Origin: Deltaproteobacteria bacterium
GTDB lineage: Bacteria > UBA10199 > DSSB01 > JACPFA01
DNA length: 41,656 bases
Direction: 5' to 3'
Assembly: GCA_016183235.1 (NCBI GenBank)
Contig: JACPFA010000049.1
Span: forward strand, 1 to 41,656
Of the stretch, positions 1 through 8,700 are shown in pieces. Position numbers and translations under genes: made by a program. The notes under the pieces were generated by a model. The model did no database searches, was not told the origin of the DNA, and was given only the letters and a program-made list of their open reading frames with translations. Every line of letters starts with the position of its first letter. Position 1 is the stretch's first letter.

Positions 1-190
1 CCAAGAAGCTCTTAAAGAGCTAGACCTTTTGAGATCTCGAGGATCATAAGGTTTTAAAAGTCCCGTAAGGGACATAACCTTAAACCTCAGAAAGGAACGT
101 GCTGTATGAACTATGCTACAAACTATATTGGATGTGATGCTGTTGCGTTTCACATTGACTGAGACTTGAGATTTCAAGGTGTTTGAGACT
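1..190. other. Probable left end region of the transposon, with short hairpins
   Basis: No gene is seen. A palindrome AGCTCTT-A-AAGAGCT lies at 7-21. A two-part hairpin lies at 48-81 (AAGGTT/AACCTT outside GTCCC-gtaa-GGGAC). The motif TGAGACTT occurs at 160-167 and again at 184-191, 24 bases apart, directly after the 3' end of the ATPase gene. Repeated short motifs at an end are typical of transposase-binding sites in Tn7/TniA-type elements, so these could be terminal sites. That is inference, and I could not match the motif convincingly at the other end near 2700-2760. Confidence 0.3.
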
Positions 191-997
191 TTAGGCATGG
201 AGGAAGAGTTCTGTTGAGGCGATGCGGACGTCGTCTGGGGTTACGACCTGTCGTTTTTGGGCGGCAGCGGTAATGAGGGCGCAGCGGGCGAGGTTATTGA
301 TGTTTCTGGGGATGCCCCCGGCAGCCTGGTGGGTGGCGGTAATCGCCTGGGATTCAAAGAGAGTCGGGCGGCATCCTGCGATTTTGAGGTGATGAGCGAT
401 GTAATCCGCGGTTTGTTGTTCGTTACCGGCGGTCAGGTGCATGCGTGCGGTGATACGGGAAGCCAGCGGGCGGGATGTGGGATAGGTTAATTTATCGATC
501 AGATCATCCTGGCCCACGAGGATGACAACGATAATGGATTTGGAGTCGCAATCGATTTGAGTCAGAGTATGGAGTTCTTTGAAGGCCTCCAGGGACAAAA
601 GGGAGGCCTCATCGATGATGAGGAGCGGAGTTATTTTTTGGGCGGCAATCTCTTTGAAGGTTTGGATGATGGCGTGATGCATACGGGCGCGGTTACCCGG
701 CAGTGGGATGCCCAAGGCCATGAGGATGCGGCGATAGGTTTCGATGGTTGAGCCGGCCGAGGCAATGATTTCGATGGGGCGGTATTCGGGATGGGGGAGA
801 TTGTTTAAGGCCCAGCGGACGGCGGTGGATTTGCCTGCGCCGACCTCGCCGGTTAAGACGGCCCAGAACTTGTGAGTGGCCACGAAGTTGAAACGACCCT
901 GCCAGTCCTTGAGTTGATCAGTCACCAGCAAGTCCTCCCATTTTAAATCTTGAGAGAAGGGTTTTTTGGCAAAGCCGAAGTGGTTTAAGTAATCCAT
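191..997 (-). CDS. ExeA/TniB-like AAA+ ATPase, transposition helper
   Basis: A 268-residue AAA+ protein. It starts MDYLNHFGF, typical of ExeA-type ATPases, with Walker A GEVGAGKS at residues 50-57 and Walker B LLIIDEA at about 125-131. The C-terminal helical lid contains GGIPRNINNLA, a sensor-2-like segment. Family knowledge: such proteins encoded just after an integrase-type transposase act as target-selection ATPases (TniB/MuB role) and are cytoplasmic. It starts 28 bases after the transposase stop, so the two were probably co-transcribed. The reading frame is intact although the partner transposase is broken, so its present use is unclear. A second, related ATPase (28620-29471) belongs to the pilus locus and should not be confused with this one. 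Confidence 0.85.
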   Translation of the reverse strand: MDYLNHFGFAKKPFSQDLKWEDLLVTDQLKDWQGRFNFVATHKFWAVLTGEVGAGKSTAVRWALNNLPHPEYRPIEIIASAGSTIETYRRILMALGIPLPGNRARMHHAIIQTFKEIAAQKITPLLIIDEASLLSLEAFKELHTLTQIDCDSKSIIVVILVGQDDLIDKLTYPTSRPLASRITARMHLTAGNEQQTADYIAHHLKIAGCRPTLFESQAITATHQAAGGIPRNINNLARCALITAAAQKRQVVTPDDVRIASTELFLHA

Positions 998-1024
998 GGT
1001 TGTTTTCCTTTCCTGGTTTTTTCA

Positions 1025-2174
1025 TCATTGCCCAAACGGGACCTTGCCCGAAGGGGGGGTATTTTTTTGAGTGGAGGGCTCCATTTCAAAATCTCTTTTG
1101 GAGCGTTTGATTTTGGCATTGGAATGGGGGAGCACGAGCTTAAGAAGCCCCAAGGATTTGGGTCCATCGAAGGCTTCGACTTCATCGGGGCGGGTTGGAT
1201 CAAACTTAAGCTCCAGTTTTTTGCCGATGGAACCTATGGGGGCTTCAAAAGCCCTGCCGTTTAAGGACACGACCCGATCTTTGCCGACTTTACGCAAAGC
1301 CCGATTTCTAAACATGGCCTCCAAGTGTTCAGGTGCAGGACGAGCGGCCTTCAAGTGTTGGATAAACCGCTCCAGTGGAGGCTCCCCGGTAGTGGAGTGG
1401 GGAGTTCGGTGATAGTAGCCGTCGATCCACGCGTGGAGAGCTTCATTGAGAGCCTCCAAGCTTTCCAAGTCAGATAAAGAGAGTTGGGGCAAAAAGTTCT
1501 CCCGCACGGTTTTAAACCAGCGTTCGCACTTGCCCTTGCCCTCGGGTTGGTAAGGGGTGGCATGGATTAAGCTCACTCCCAGGCTTGCCAGGGCATACCG
1601 CAGTTTGGCGGAACGAAAGGCGGAGCCGGGAGTGGTCATCGATTAAGGCGATCAGATAAGCTTTTCTGCTCTTGATTTTGGGGCCGTGCATGACATCGGA
1701 CTGGGCCAAGTCCATGGGGTATTCCGCCTCAAAGCGGCGGCGGTCGATGGGCGCGGTTTCAGGAGCATCCATGAGGCCATGGCGTTTGAGCAGGCGATAG
1801 ACGCTTATTTTGGGAAGATGCTGGCCTGAGGCAATGATTTTAAGGGAGCGGGCTTGGTAAATTAAAGCAGCAACGGTGAGTTTGGGTTTTTGTTTTTTAA
1901 GTTCAAGCAACGCTTGGGCCAGCTCACCTTTCATTTTGCGGCTTGACCCACGGTCACGGCGTGCTTTGGGGCGCAGGCCGTCAATGCCGGATTGGCGGTA
2001 TTGGGCCAGCCACCGGAAGAGAGTGGCCCGGCTTAAGCGATAAACATGCCCGTTGGGAGCAATCGGCGTGGTTCCAACGATCTTTTCCATGAGACAGTGC
2101 AAATCTCCGCGTTCCGCTTCCAAAAGCGGGGTGATGCACTGGTAACGGAAGTAAGCAATCGGGTCATAATCCAC
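1025..2174 (-). pseudogene. IS481-like DDE transposase, disrupted by an internal deletion
   Basis: Two frames make up one integrase-type transposase. The first (2174 to about 1630) has an N-terminal helix-turn-helix region (SRATLFRWLAQYRQSGIDGL), the first catalytic Asp in LAQSDVMHG, and LIALIDDHSRL. The second frame resumes at GSAFRSAKLRYALASLG and continues to the catalytic Glu in GKGKCERWFKTVRENFLP. In intact relatives roughly 35-40 residues separate these blocks and include the second catalytic Asp (DNGSAF). Here they are fused directly and out of frame at about 1620-1640. The protein therefore lacks its second Asp and should be inactive. It is flanked by the zinc-ribbon ORF upstream and the ExeA-like ATPase downstream. 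Confidence 0.82.
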
Positions 2175-2231
2175 GGGAAACCTCCTTTTTGAATTGATGG
2201 AGGCGACCCTAACGAGGAAAATCCCGAAGGA

Positions 2232-2702
2232 CTATGACACTCTTGGGTGGGGGAGCCAAAACCGGGATAAAGGAGCCCGGCCTTTCCATAAAACGTGGCA
2301 AAGCCCTTCAAGAAAATCCCCGGCTATTTTGATTTTTTCGGCGACACGCATCCACCAGCGCATGCGGCTCCTGGAAAAGGAATCGTGGACTAAACGCCAG
2401 GGTTTATTTTGAAAACGCAATCGGCAGGCCTGGATGATCTCCCGGATGCTTGCCTGGAAACGGAGCCAAAGACCTTCAGGAAGAAGGGTTTTGGCCCGAA
2501 GACAAGCAGAACACCTCCAGCGCCTGAGCCAAATGCGCCCCCAAGAGCACCAACGCTCCCGAAAGTCGTGCCACCAGCAAGACTGCCCGCAGCACGGAGA
2601 ATAATCCGGCTTAATCCAATTTGCCTCTTTACCTTTTATGAGGATTTCGTTTAAGGATGGTCCCCTGCCCTTATCAGGCAGGTTCTTTTTATGCATGGTC
2701 AA
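2232..2702 (-). CDS. Small Cys/Trp-rich zinc-ribbon-like protein of the transposon (DUF6431-like)
   Basis: A 156-residue ORF directly upstream of the transposase, same strand. Cysteines cluster as CCGQSC, then RWRCSACLRAKTLLPEGL, an arrangement resembling the zinc ribbons of DUF6431-type proteins that accompany some IS481-like transposases (RWRC..C...TLLP). The remainder is rich in Arg, Trp and Phe. Two possible Met starts lie close together (2702 and 2696). I infer a DNA-binding accessory protein of the element. Family assignment rests on the Cys pattern and the TLLP segment only, so it is tentative. An artefactual ORF is possible, but its place in the element and the Cys pattern argue for a real gene. 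Confidence 0.5.
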   Translation of the reverse strand: MTMHKKNLPDKGRGPSLNEILIKGKEANWIKPDYSPCCGQSCWWHDFRERWCSWGRIWLRRWRCSACLRAKTLLPEGLWLRFQASIREIIQACRLRFQNKPWRLVHDSFSRSRMRWWMRVAEKIKIAGDFLEGLCHVLWKGRAPLSRFWLPHPRVS

Positions 2703-2823
2703 AGCTCTAGAATCCGGGAAGCCCTAAAGCAACCTGGATTCTGGACTTTGGTTCTCTTTTTTTCTTACCCGCCCATCTCATTCAAACTGAAACAACCAGT
2801 CTCATAGAGAGTGGAATGCAACA

Positions 2824-3063
2824 GCGAGGCGACTTTGCAGGTGAAGGCACTTTTTTGACCCATCGCGGAATCGCCGGGGCCCCCAATGCGGATTAGCGGG
2901 CACGGAAAACCGCGGCTCACGTCATCCCGGACTTGATCCGGGACCCATGATGGACAACGCGGAAGGCTTCCGTGCCCGCTAATCCCATTAGGGTCGGCGA
3001 TGGAGCGCCGGGTCAAAAAAGTGCCTTCACCTGCAAAGTCGCCTCGCTCGCTTTTTAGGTACA
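2824..3063. repeat. P1 palindromic element, copy 1
   Basis: Arms 2824-2861 and 3010-3047 are perfect inverted repeats (38 bp, starting GCGAGGCGACTTTGCAGG and ending TTTTTTGACCC). Inside lies the P1 core, whose two halves pair imperfectly (GGGGCCCCCAATGCGGATTAGC against CCCATTAGGGTCGGCG). A REP-1 unit occupies the loop at 2921-2951. The right end reads GCTTTTTAGGTAC, the terminus seen in the other P1 elements, and stops just before the 3' end of miaA (3069). As RNA it would be a very stable hairpin followed by T5. Confidence 0.88.
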
Positions 3064-3068
3064 GTAAT

Positions 3069-3974
3069 TTATTTTATTAAAAATGTTTTGATCTGCTCAA
3101 TCGCTTGGGCGATTTCGGCCTCTGAGTTTGGGTTGATCCAAAGATTTATTTTTTCTTTTTTAAACCAGGTGATTTGGCGTTTGGCGTATTGGCGGGTTTG
3201 GATGAGGATGGCTTGTTTGGCGTCGTTTAAGCTTATTTTATTTTGAATGACTTTTTGTAATTCACAATAACCAATTGCGGTGGCCGATAATTTTTCAAAA
3301 TCATAACCTTGTTGCATAAGCCCCTCAACCTCGTTCTGCCAGCCAGCTTGCAGCATGGCTTCAATACGCTCTGCGATGGCGTGGTGAAGTTCTGGGCGTG
3401 GTAAATTTAACCCTAAAATAAAACAATCGTAGGGGGAAATTTGTTGTTGTTTTAGCAAATGCGAAGGTGGTTTTTGAGTGAGTTCGTAAATTTCTAAAAA
3501 GCGAATGATGCGGGCCTGATCGTTGAGTTGGATTTTTTTGGCTAAGCTGGGATCAACCTGTTTTAATTGGGCATAAAGATTATTTAAACCTTTACTTTTA
3601 ATAATAGTATTTAACTTATTTCTAATAATAGAGTTTCTTTTAGGTAAATTATCAAGGCCGTAAAGGATACTTTTCAGATAAAGCCCGGTGCCGCCTACTA
3701 AAATAGGAAGAATTTTTTCTTGAAGTAAGGGTTCAATTTGTTTTTTTGCCCTTTCAGCAAAGTCGCCAGCACTCATGGTTTCATCAAGATCGAGTAGATC
3801 AAGTAAATAGTGGTTAGGGTTGCGTTCGTTTAAGGGTAATTTGCCCGTACCGATGTTGAGTTGGCGATAGACTTGTTGGCTATCAAAATTGATCACCGCA
3901 CCATTCAATTGGCCAGTCAAGGTGCAGGCCAAGGTTGATTTGCCAACCGCCGTGGGGCCAACGATGGCAATCAT
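3069..3974 (-). CDS. miaA: tRNA dimethylallyltransferase
   Basis: Transfers a dimethylallyl group from DMAPP to N6 of A37 in tRNAs reading UNN codons; cytoplasmic. The chosen start gives MIAIVGPTAVGKS, putting the P-loop (GPTAVGKS) at residues 6-13 as in the family. It is followed by the DSQQVYRQLNIGTGK substrate region, VGGTGLYLKSILYG, and the C-terminal QTRQYAKRQITWFKKE tRNA-binding segment. Length 301 residues is normal. The start at 3974 lies 8 bases after the mutL stop; alternatives at 4004 and 4058 would overlap mutL and add residues without family counterpart. The mutL-miaA order is a common bacterial arrangement and implies co-transcription. Confidence 0.96.
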   Translation of the reverse strand: MIAIVGPTAVGKSTLACTLTGQLNGAVINFDSQQVYRQLNIGTGKLPLNERNPNHYLLDLLDLDETMSAGDFAERAKKQIEPLLQEKILPILVGGTGLYLKSILYGLDNLPKRNSIIRNKLNTIIKSKGLNNLYAQLKQVDPSLAKKIQLNDQARIIRFLEIYELTQKPPSHLLKQQQISPYDCFILGLNLPRPELHHAIAERIEAMLQAGWQNEVEGLMQQGYDFEKLSATAIGYCELQKVIQNKISLNDAKQAILIQTRQYAKRQITWFKKEKINLWINPNSEAEIAQAIEQIKTFLIK

Positions 3975-3982
3975 TTTAGGTT

Positions 3983-5788
3983 TTAAAGGACTCGCTTGAA
4001 CCATCGTTCGATTTCGTATTGGGAGATTTCGACCATCACCGGGCGACCATGGGGGCAATGATAACTGTGGGGTGTACCGTTGAGATCTTTTAAGAGTTGT
4101 TCCATCTCAGGCAAATTTAAAGGGTCCCCTGCCCTAATTTGATGATGGCAGGCCATAGTGGCCAAAGTGTGATCTACTTTTTCAATGAGTGGGGCCAGGC
4201 GGTTTTCATTTTCTAAGGAATCCAAAAGGCTAAATAAGATTTTTTTAGGATCTTCTTTACTCAATAAATTAGGCACGGCTTGAATCATAAAAGTGTTGCC
4301 ACCAAAAAATCGAATTTCAAAACCAAACTGTTCTAATTCGTCGATATATTGTTTTAGTATTTCGCCTTCAGAGGGCCGCAGATCAACATTGATGGGATGA
4401 AGCAAGCGTTGCGAAGGGATAACCCCTGCCTCAAATTGTTGTTTCAATTTTTCAAACCCAATCCGTTCGTGGGCTGCATGTTGATCAATCAACACCAGCC
4501 GTTCATCAGCCTGACAAAGAATATAGGTCTGCAACAACTGCCCAATAATTTTGAGCTGAGTGTATTGCAGCGTTCCCGTTTTTATTTGACCAAAAAGCTC
4601 TTCACTATTTGGGCTGAGAGAGGAGGCGGCACCCCTATTCATGGGCCGAGCCTGCGCGGCGGGCCCTTCATGCGAGTCTGCCGGCATGGAAAGCCGCGGC
4701 CCGCCGCCCTCTGATTCCATGAAGGTCGCCGCGAGAGGCATCAGCCCATGAATAGGGGTGCCGCCTCCTCTCTCAGCCGAATGGTGTAATTTTTGTGCCC
4801 AAGGTGATTCACTAAGGCGACGATATAAAGTCTCAGAGATGAGACTATGAATGGCCCGACTATTTGCGAAGCGCACTTCGCGTTTGCTGGGGTGTACGTT
4901 CACATCCACTTGTTGTGGATCGATATTCAAATCTAAAATGACCATGGGGTATTGATCTCTCATCAACAAAGATCGGTAGCCCGCTAAGATAGCGTGATTG
5001 ATAACTCGGTCTTGCACGTAGCGGCCGTTGACAAAGACAAAAAAGTTTTTGGATTGGCTGCGAGAAAAATTGGGGTGAGATAAAAAGCCTCTCATTTGAA
5101 TACCTGGCACTTCGCGTTCAAAGCTATAGAGTTGAGCTTGAGTTTCACGGCCAAAGAGGTCCCCTACTCTATCCAGTAAATTAGTTGTGGTTTGAGTTTT
5201 TAATAAGGTCTTGCCTTGGTGAATCAGCGACCATTCAATATTGAGATGATAGAGGGCCATACTTAAAATAAAATCGTGGATGTGACCCCATTCGGTAGCG
5301 GTTGATTTGAGAAATTTTAAACGGGCTGGGGTGGCATAAAACAGGTCTTGTACTTGCACGGTCGTGCCCGCTTGGCGAGTAATGGGGCCAGTTTGCAGGG
5401 TTTGGGTATTGTCCCAAAATTGCCCCAGGGGTTGATGCTCGGGTGTTGCCGATTCTAAACGGAATTTACTCATAGCGGCGATCGAAGGTAGGGCCTCACC
5501 ACGAAACCCTAGGCTGTGTAAATGAGTTAAATCGTCAAGGTGTTGGATTTTGCTTGTAGCGTGGCGGGTGAGGGCAAGCTCGATTTGATCGCCTGCAATG
5601 CCTCGCCCATTATCTGAAACTGCAATGAGTTGTTTGCCGCCTTCTTTTAAGGTAATGATAATAGAGGTGGCACCTGCATCAATGGAATTTTCAACTAGCT
5701 CTTTAACCACCGATAGCGGGCGTTCAACAACCTCGCCCGCGGCGATTTTAGTGATCAGTTCCTCGGGTAGTTTGCGAATGGGATGCAT
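3983..5788 (-). CDS. mutL: DNA mismatch repair protein MutL (endonuclease type)
   Basis: Mismatch-repair mediator that couples MutS recognition to strand incision. The N-terminal GHKL ATPase is clear: KIAAGEVVERP, ELVENSIDAGA, DNGRGI, ATSKI, GFRGEAL. The C-terminal half has the metal-binding endonuclease motif DQHAAHERIGFE (about residue 435), followed by ACHHQIRAGD and CPHGRP, so it should nick DNA itself, as expected where MutH is absent. The start at 5788 (MHPIRKLPEEL) fits family N-termini; 5806 is possible. Its 5' end overlaps the 3' end of the upstream repeat-protein gene. Most unusual, the linker (about residues 337-392) is encoded by a large palindrome inserted in frame. Confidence 0.96.
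   Translation of the reverse strand: MHPIRKLPEELITKIAAGEVVERPLSVVKELVENSIDAGATSIIITLKEGGKQLIAVSDNGRGIAGDQIELALTRHATSKIQHLDDLTHLHSLGFRGEALPSIAAMSKFRLESATPEHQPLGQFWDNTQTLQTGPITRQAGTTVQVQDLFYATPARLKFLKSTATEWGHIHDFILSMALYHLNIEWSLIHQGKTLLKTQTTTNLLDRVGDLFGRETQAQLYSFEREVPGIQMRGFLSHPNFSRSQSKNFFVFVNGRYVQDRVINHAILAGYRSLLMRDQYPMVILDLNIDPQQVDVNVHPSKREVRFANSRAIHSLISETLYRRLSESPWAQKLHHSAERGGGTPIHGLMPLAATFMESEGGGPRLSMPADSHEGPAAQARPMNRGAASSLSPNSEELFGQIKTGTLQYTQLKIIGQLLQTYILCQADERLVLIDQHAAHERIGFEKLKQQFEAGVIPSQRLLHPINVDLRPSEGEILKQYIDELEQFGFEIRFFGGNTFMIQAVPNLLSKEDPKKILFSLLDSLENENRLAPLIEKVDHTLATMACHHQIRAGDPLNLPEMEQLLKDLNGTPHSYHCPHGRPVMVEISQYEIERWFKRVL
4612..4778. repeat. P1-like palindrome embedded in the mutL coding sequence
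   Basis: Arms 4612-4646 and 4744-4778 are perfect 35-bp inverted repeats beginning GGCTGAGAGAGGAGGCGGCA. The 97 bases between them resemble the P1 core (GCCGGCATGGAAAGCCGCGG is shared closely). The element encodes a Gly/Ala/Pro-rich stretch in the flexible linker between the MutL ATPase and endonuclease domains and leaves the frame open. Its total of 167 bp is not a multiple of three, but 167 minus one arm is 132 bp, exactly 44 codons. That is what an insertion accompanied by inverted duplication of 35 bp of target would add. Confidence 0.9.
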
Positions 5789-8700
5789 ACCCTCGTTTAA
5801 GGCCATAGGGAATCAACATACCCAGGGCCAAAATCAATGTCCAGCCAAAGAACGGGGCGTTAGTTCCCATGGTTAGGGTATTCAAACTACAACCGCCTTT
5901 ATCAACCAACTGCTTTAAATCATCGGGTCGGTTGATCAGTGGATCGGTGCCTTGAGCAAGTTCTTGGCCGTCTTTGGCGCCATCGCCATCGGTGTCGTCA
6001 CTATTGGCACAAGTTTCACCGGGGTCACATTTGCCATTTTTATTGGCGTCTTCTTGACCATCATTGATGCCATCAAAATCGCTGTCGTTCAAGTAGCAAG
6101 CCGTTTCACCATCGTCGGTTAGGCCGTTCTTATTTTTGTCTTCATGGAAGTCAGAAAGGCCGTCGCCATCGGTGTCACCCTTGGTGGGGTCGCATTCGTC
6201 TTGGGCCACAAAGCCATCGTGATTTTTGTCTTCGAGCCCGTCACTAATGCCATCACCATCGGAATCGGAATTACGCGGGTTAGTTTCGCCAGGATCCACC
6301 GCACCATTTTTGTTTTTATCTTCAAGCCCATCGGGCAGGCCATCACCATCACTATCGGCATTGCCTTGATCGGTTTCACCAAAGTCGAGTACACAATTGA
6401 GATTAATATCTTCGGTTTTGTTAGTAAGACCATCACCATCTGAATCCATGAAGGGGTTACTAGCTGCAACCCCGGGCACGCATTCAAATTGACAGTCTGG
6501 ATCTGAGTTTAAGGGACAAGAGTCTTGACCATCTTTGGCCCCATCACCATCGGTATCCGCTAGTCGTGGGTCAGTTTCACCGGGGTCGACTTGGCCATTT
6601 TTATTAAGGTCTTCGGTGCTGTCGGGAATGCCGTCGTTGTCGGTATCGGTTTTTTTAGGGTCGGTTTCGCCCGCATCGACAATGCCATTGGCATTGCTGT
6701 CTTCGATACCATCTAAAATGCCATCGCCATCGGTATCGTTGGAGGTAGCACTCATTTCATTGCCATCGCGGATACAATCGTGGTCGAGATCTTCAAATTT
6801 ATTGGCCACGCCATCACCATCGGCATCTTTGTTTTCGGAAGGGATTTGGCCCTTGATACACTGATTACTACATTCTGGATCGGCATTGGTTGGGCAAGGA
6901 TCGGTGGCGTCATCAAGCCCTTCGCCATCGCTATTGGGATTTTTAGGATCCGTTTCGCCAGGATCGACTTTACCATTTTTGTTAAGGTCTTCATCACCGT
7001 CGTTGAGACTGTCATTATCAGAATCTTGTTTGGTAGGATCCAGGCCATTCGCAATTTCAATACCATCGTTAATACCGTCTTTATCGGTATCAGGGTCATA
7101 GCCATCGGATTCGTTGCCATCTTTTAAACAGTTGTGGTTTTTGTCTTCATCGACCAGGGGTGCACCATCACCATCGGGATCATAGGTCGGTGCAACTTGG
7201 GCACCAGGCACACAAGCTGACTTACAGCTGGGTTCGCTATTTTTTGGGCAAGGATCTAAACGATCGTTGCTGCCATCGGCGTCAGTATCAGATTTTCTGG
7301 GGTCGGTTTCATTGGCATCGATCACGCAATTATGATTCCAATCTTCATAACGATCAGCAATGCCATCAAAATCAGTATCAATCGAATCATCCGGGATTTC
7401 TCCGGGGATACAAGGTTTGCTGCAAGTGGTGTCGGGGTCGGTGGGGCATAGATCGGAACCATCGGGCAAAGTATCACCATCGCTGTCGAGTTTTTTAGGA
7501 TCCGATTCCCCTGGGTCTACTTGGCCATTTTTATTTTTGTCTTCTTCATTATCGGCTTTTCCATCGAGGTCGGTATCGGCATGGAAGGCCTTGGTTTCTT
7601 GGCCTTCGTCCCATTGGCCATTAGCATTTTTGTCTTCTAAGTTATCAGGGATGCCATCATCATCGCTGTCGGCCTTGGTGGGGTCGGATTCTTTGCTATT
7701 TTTGACGCCATTTTTATTAAAATCTTCAGTGCCATCGGGAATGGTATCGCCATCGGTGTCTTCATCGTTAGGGTTGGTTTCAGTTGCTTCTTGAAAAACC
7801 CCATCTTTGTTTTTATCTTCTTGGCCATCAAAAAGATCATCGCCATCAGAATCGGAATTCACAGCATCGCTTTCACCTTCGCTGGGGTCCCATTGGCAAT
7901 TTTTGTTTTTGTCTTCTTGATTATCTTTAACCCCATCGCAGTCGGTGTCTTGCAATTCAGGAGAACCGGCGCCAATTGAACAGTTGCGAACCAGGTTGGT
8001 CCCCGGTTCAGTTGGGCCTGCACTACAGTCAATATCGGTATTGGTGTTGAATTCGCTTAAGTTATGAATGTTCGACATGGCCGAGGTAGAAGTGTCTTTC
8101 AAAAAGGCGATAGCAAACACTTCTTCACCAGTGGAAGCGTCAAAAATAAAATGCACGGTTCGGCTAGTAAAATCACTGCTCTTTTTTTCACCAATCAGAG
8201 TTACACCATCTTTAGGGTGAGTACGATAAAGTTCAACCCTTTCAACATCAGTGTCAAATTTGATGAGCACATCAAACTGCCCGCCGGGTAATTTAATGCC
8301 CGATTCGATGAGGGGTTTAAAATTATCGCCTGGAGAAACTAAGGCCTGTTCGCCATTGTCGAAGAAATTGTTTTTGCTTACTTCATTAAGGGCATTGTCT
8401 AAAACAACACCACTACCGGTGTTGTTTTTAAAGGTGCTGCCTGTGACCGTATATTTTGTGCCCGAAATCTTTAACCCTGTGCCATTGCGGTCGGCGATGA
8501 TATTTGTGACGGCACCTTGATTACCCTCAAGGTTAAGCCCAACCCCTTTATTTTCTTCGAACTTAGAATTTTCAACATTAACAAAATCGGCTTTGCCGCA
8601 AAGCCCATCGCCGCCGGAGCCGCGAATAATCACATTTTTAAAGGTAACGCGGGTGCCTTTTTTTACGGTGATGGCACAACCGCTGCTAATGGCGCTGACG

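Noticed and set aside
2765-3016. 83-residue minus-strand frame
   Set aside because: Entirely within P1 and REP-1 sequence (WVPDQVRDDV-type translation), a recurrent artefact.
4397-4714. 105-residue plus-strand frame opposite mutL
   Set aside because: It is antisense to conserved MutL motifs and ends in the palindrome arm.
6119-7846. Several long open frames on both strands across the calcium-repeat protein gene
   Set aside because: They arise because the GAT-rich repeat codons keep other frames open. They have biased, repetitive composition (Ile/Val- or Ser/Pro-rich) and lack plausible starts; the minus-strand frame with signal peptide and DxDxDG repeats is the real gene.
6000-7900. Regular repeats resembling a CRISPR array
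   Set aside because: The periodicity is coding (DTDGDG-type residues), units vary in length and sequence, and there are no cas genes nearby.
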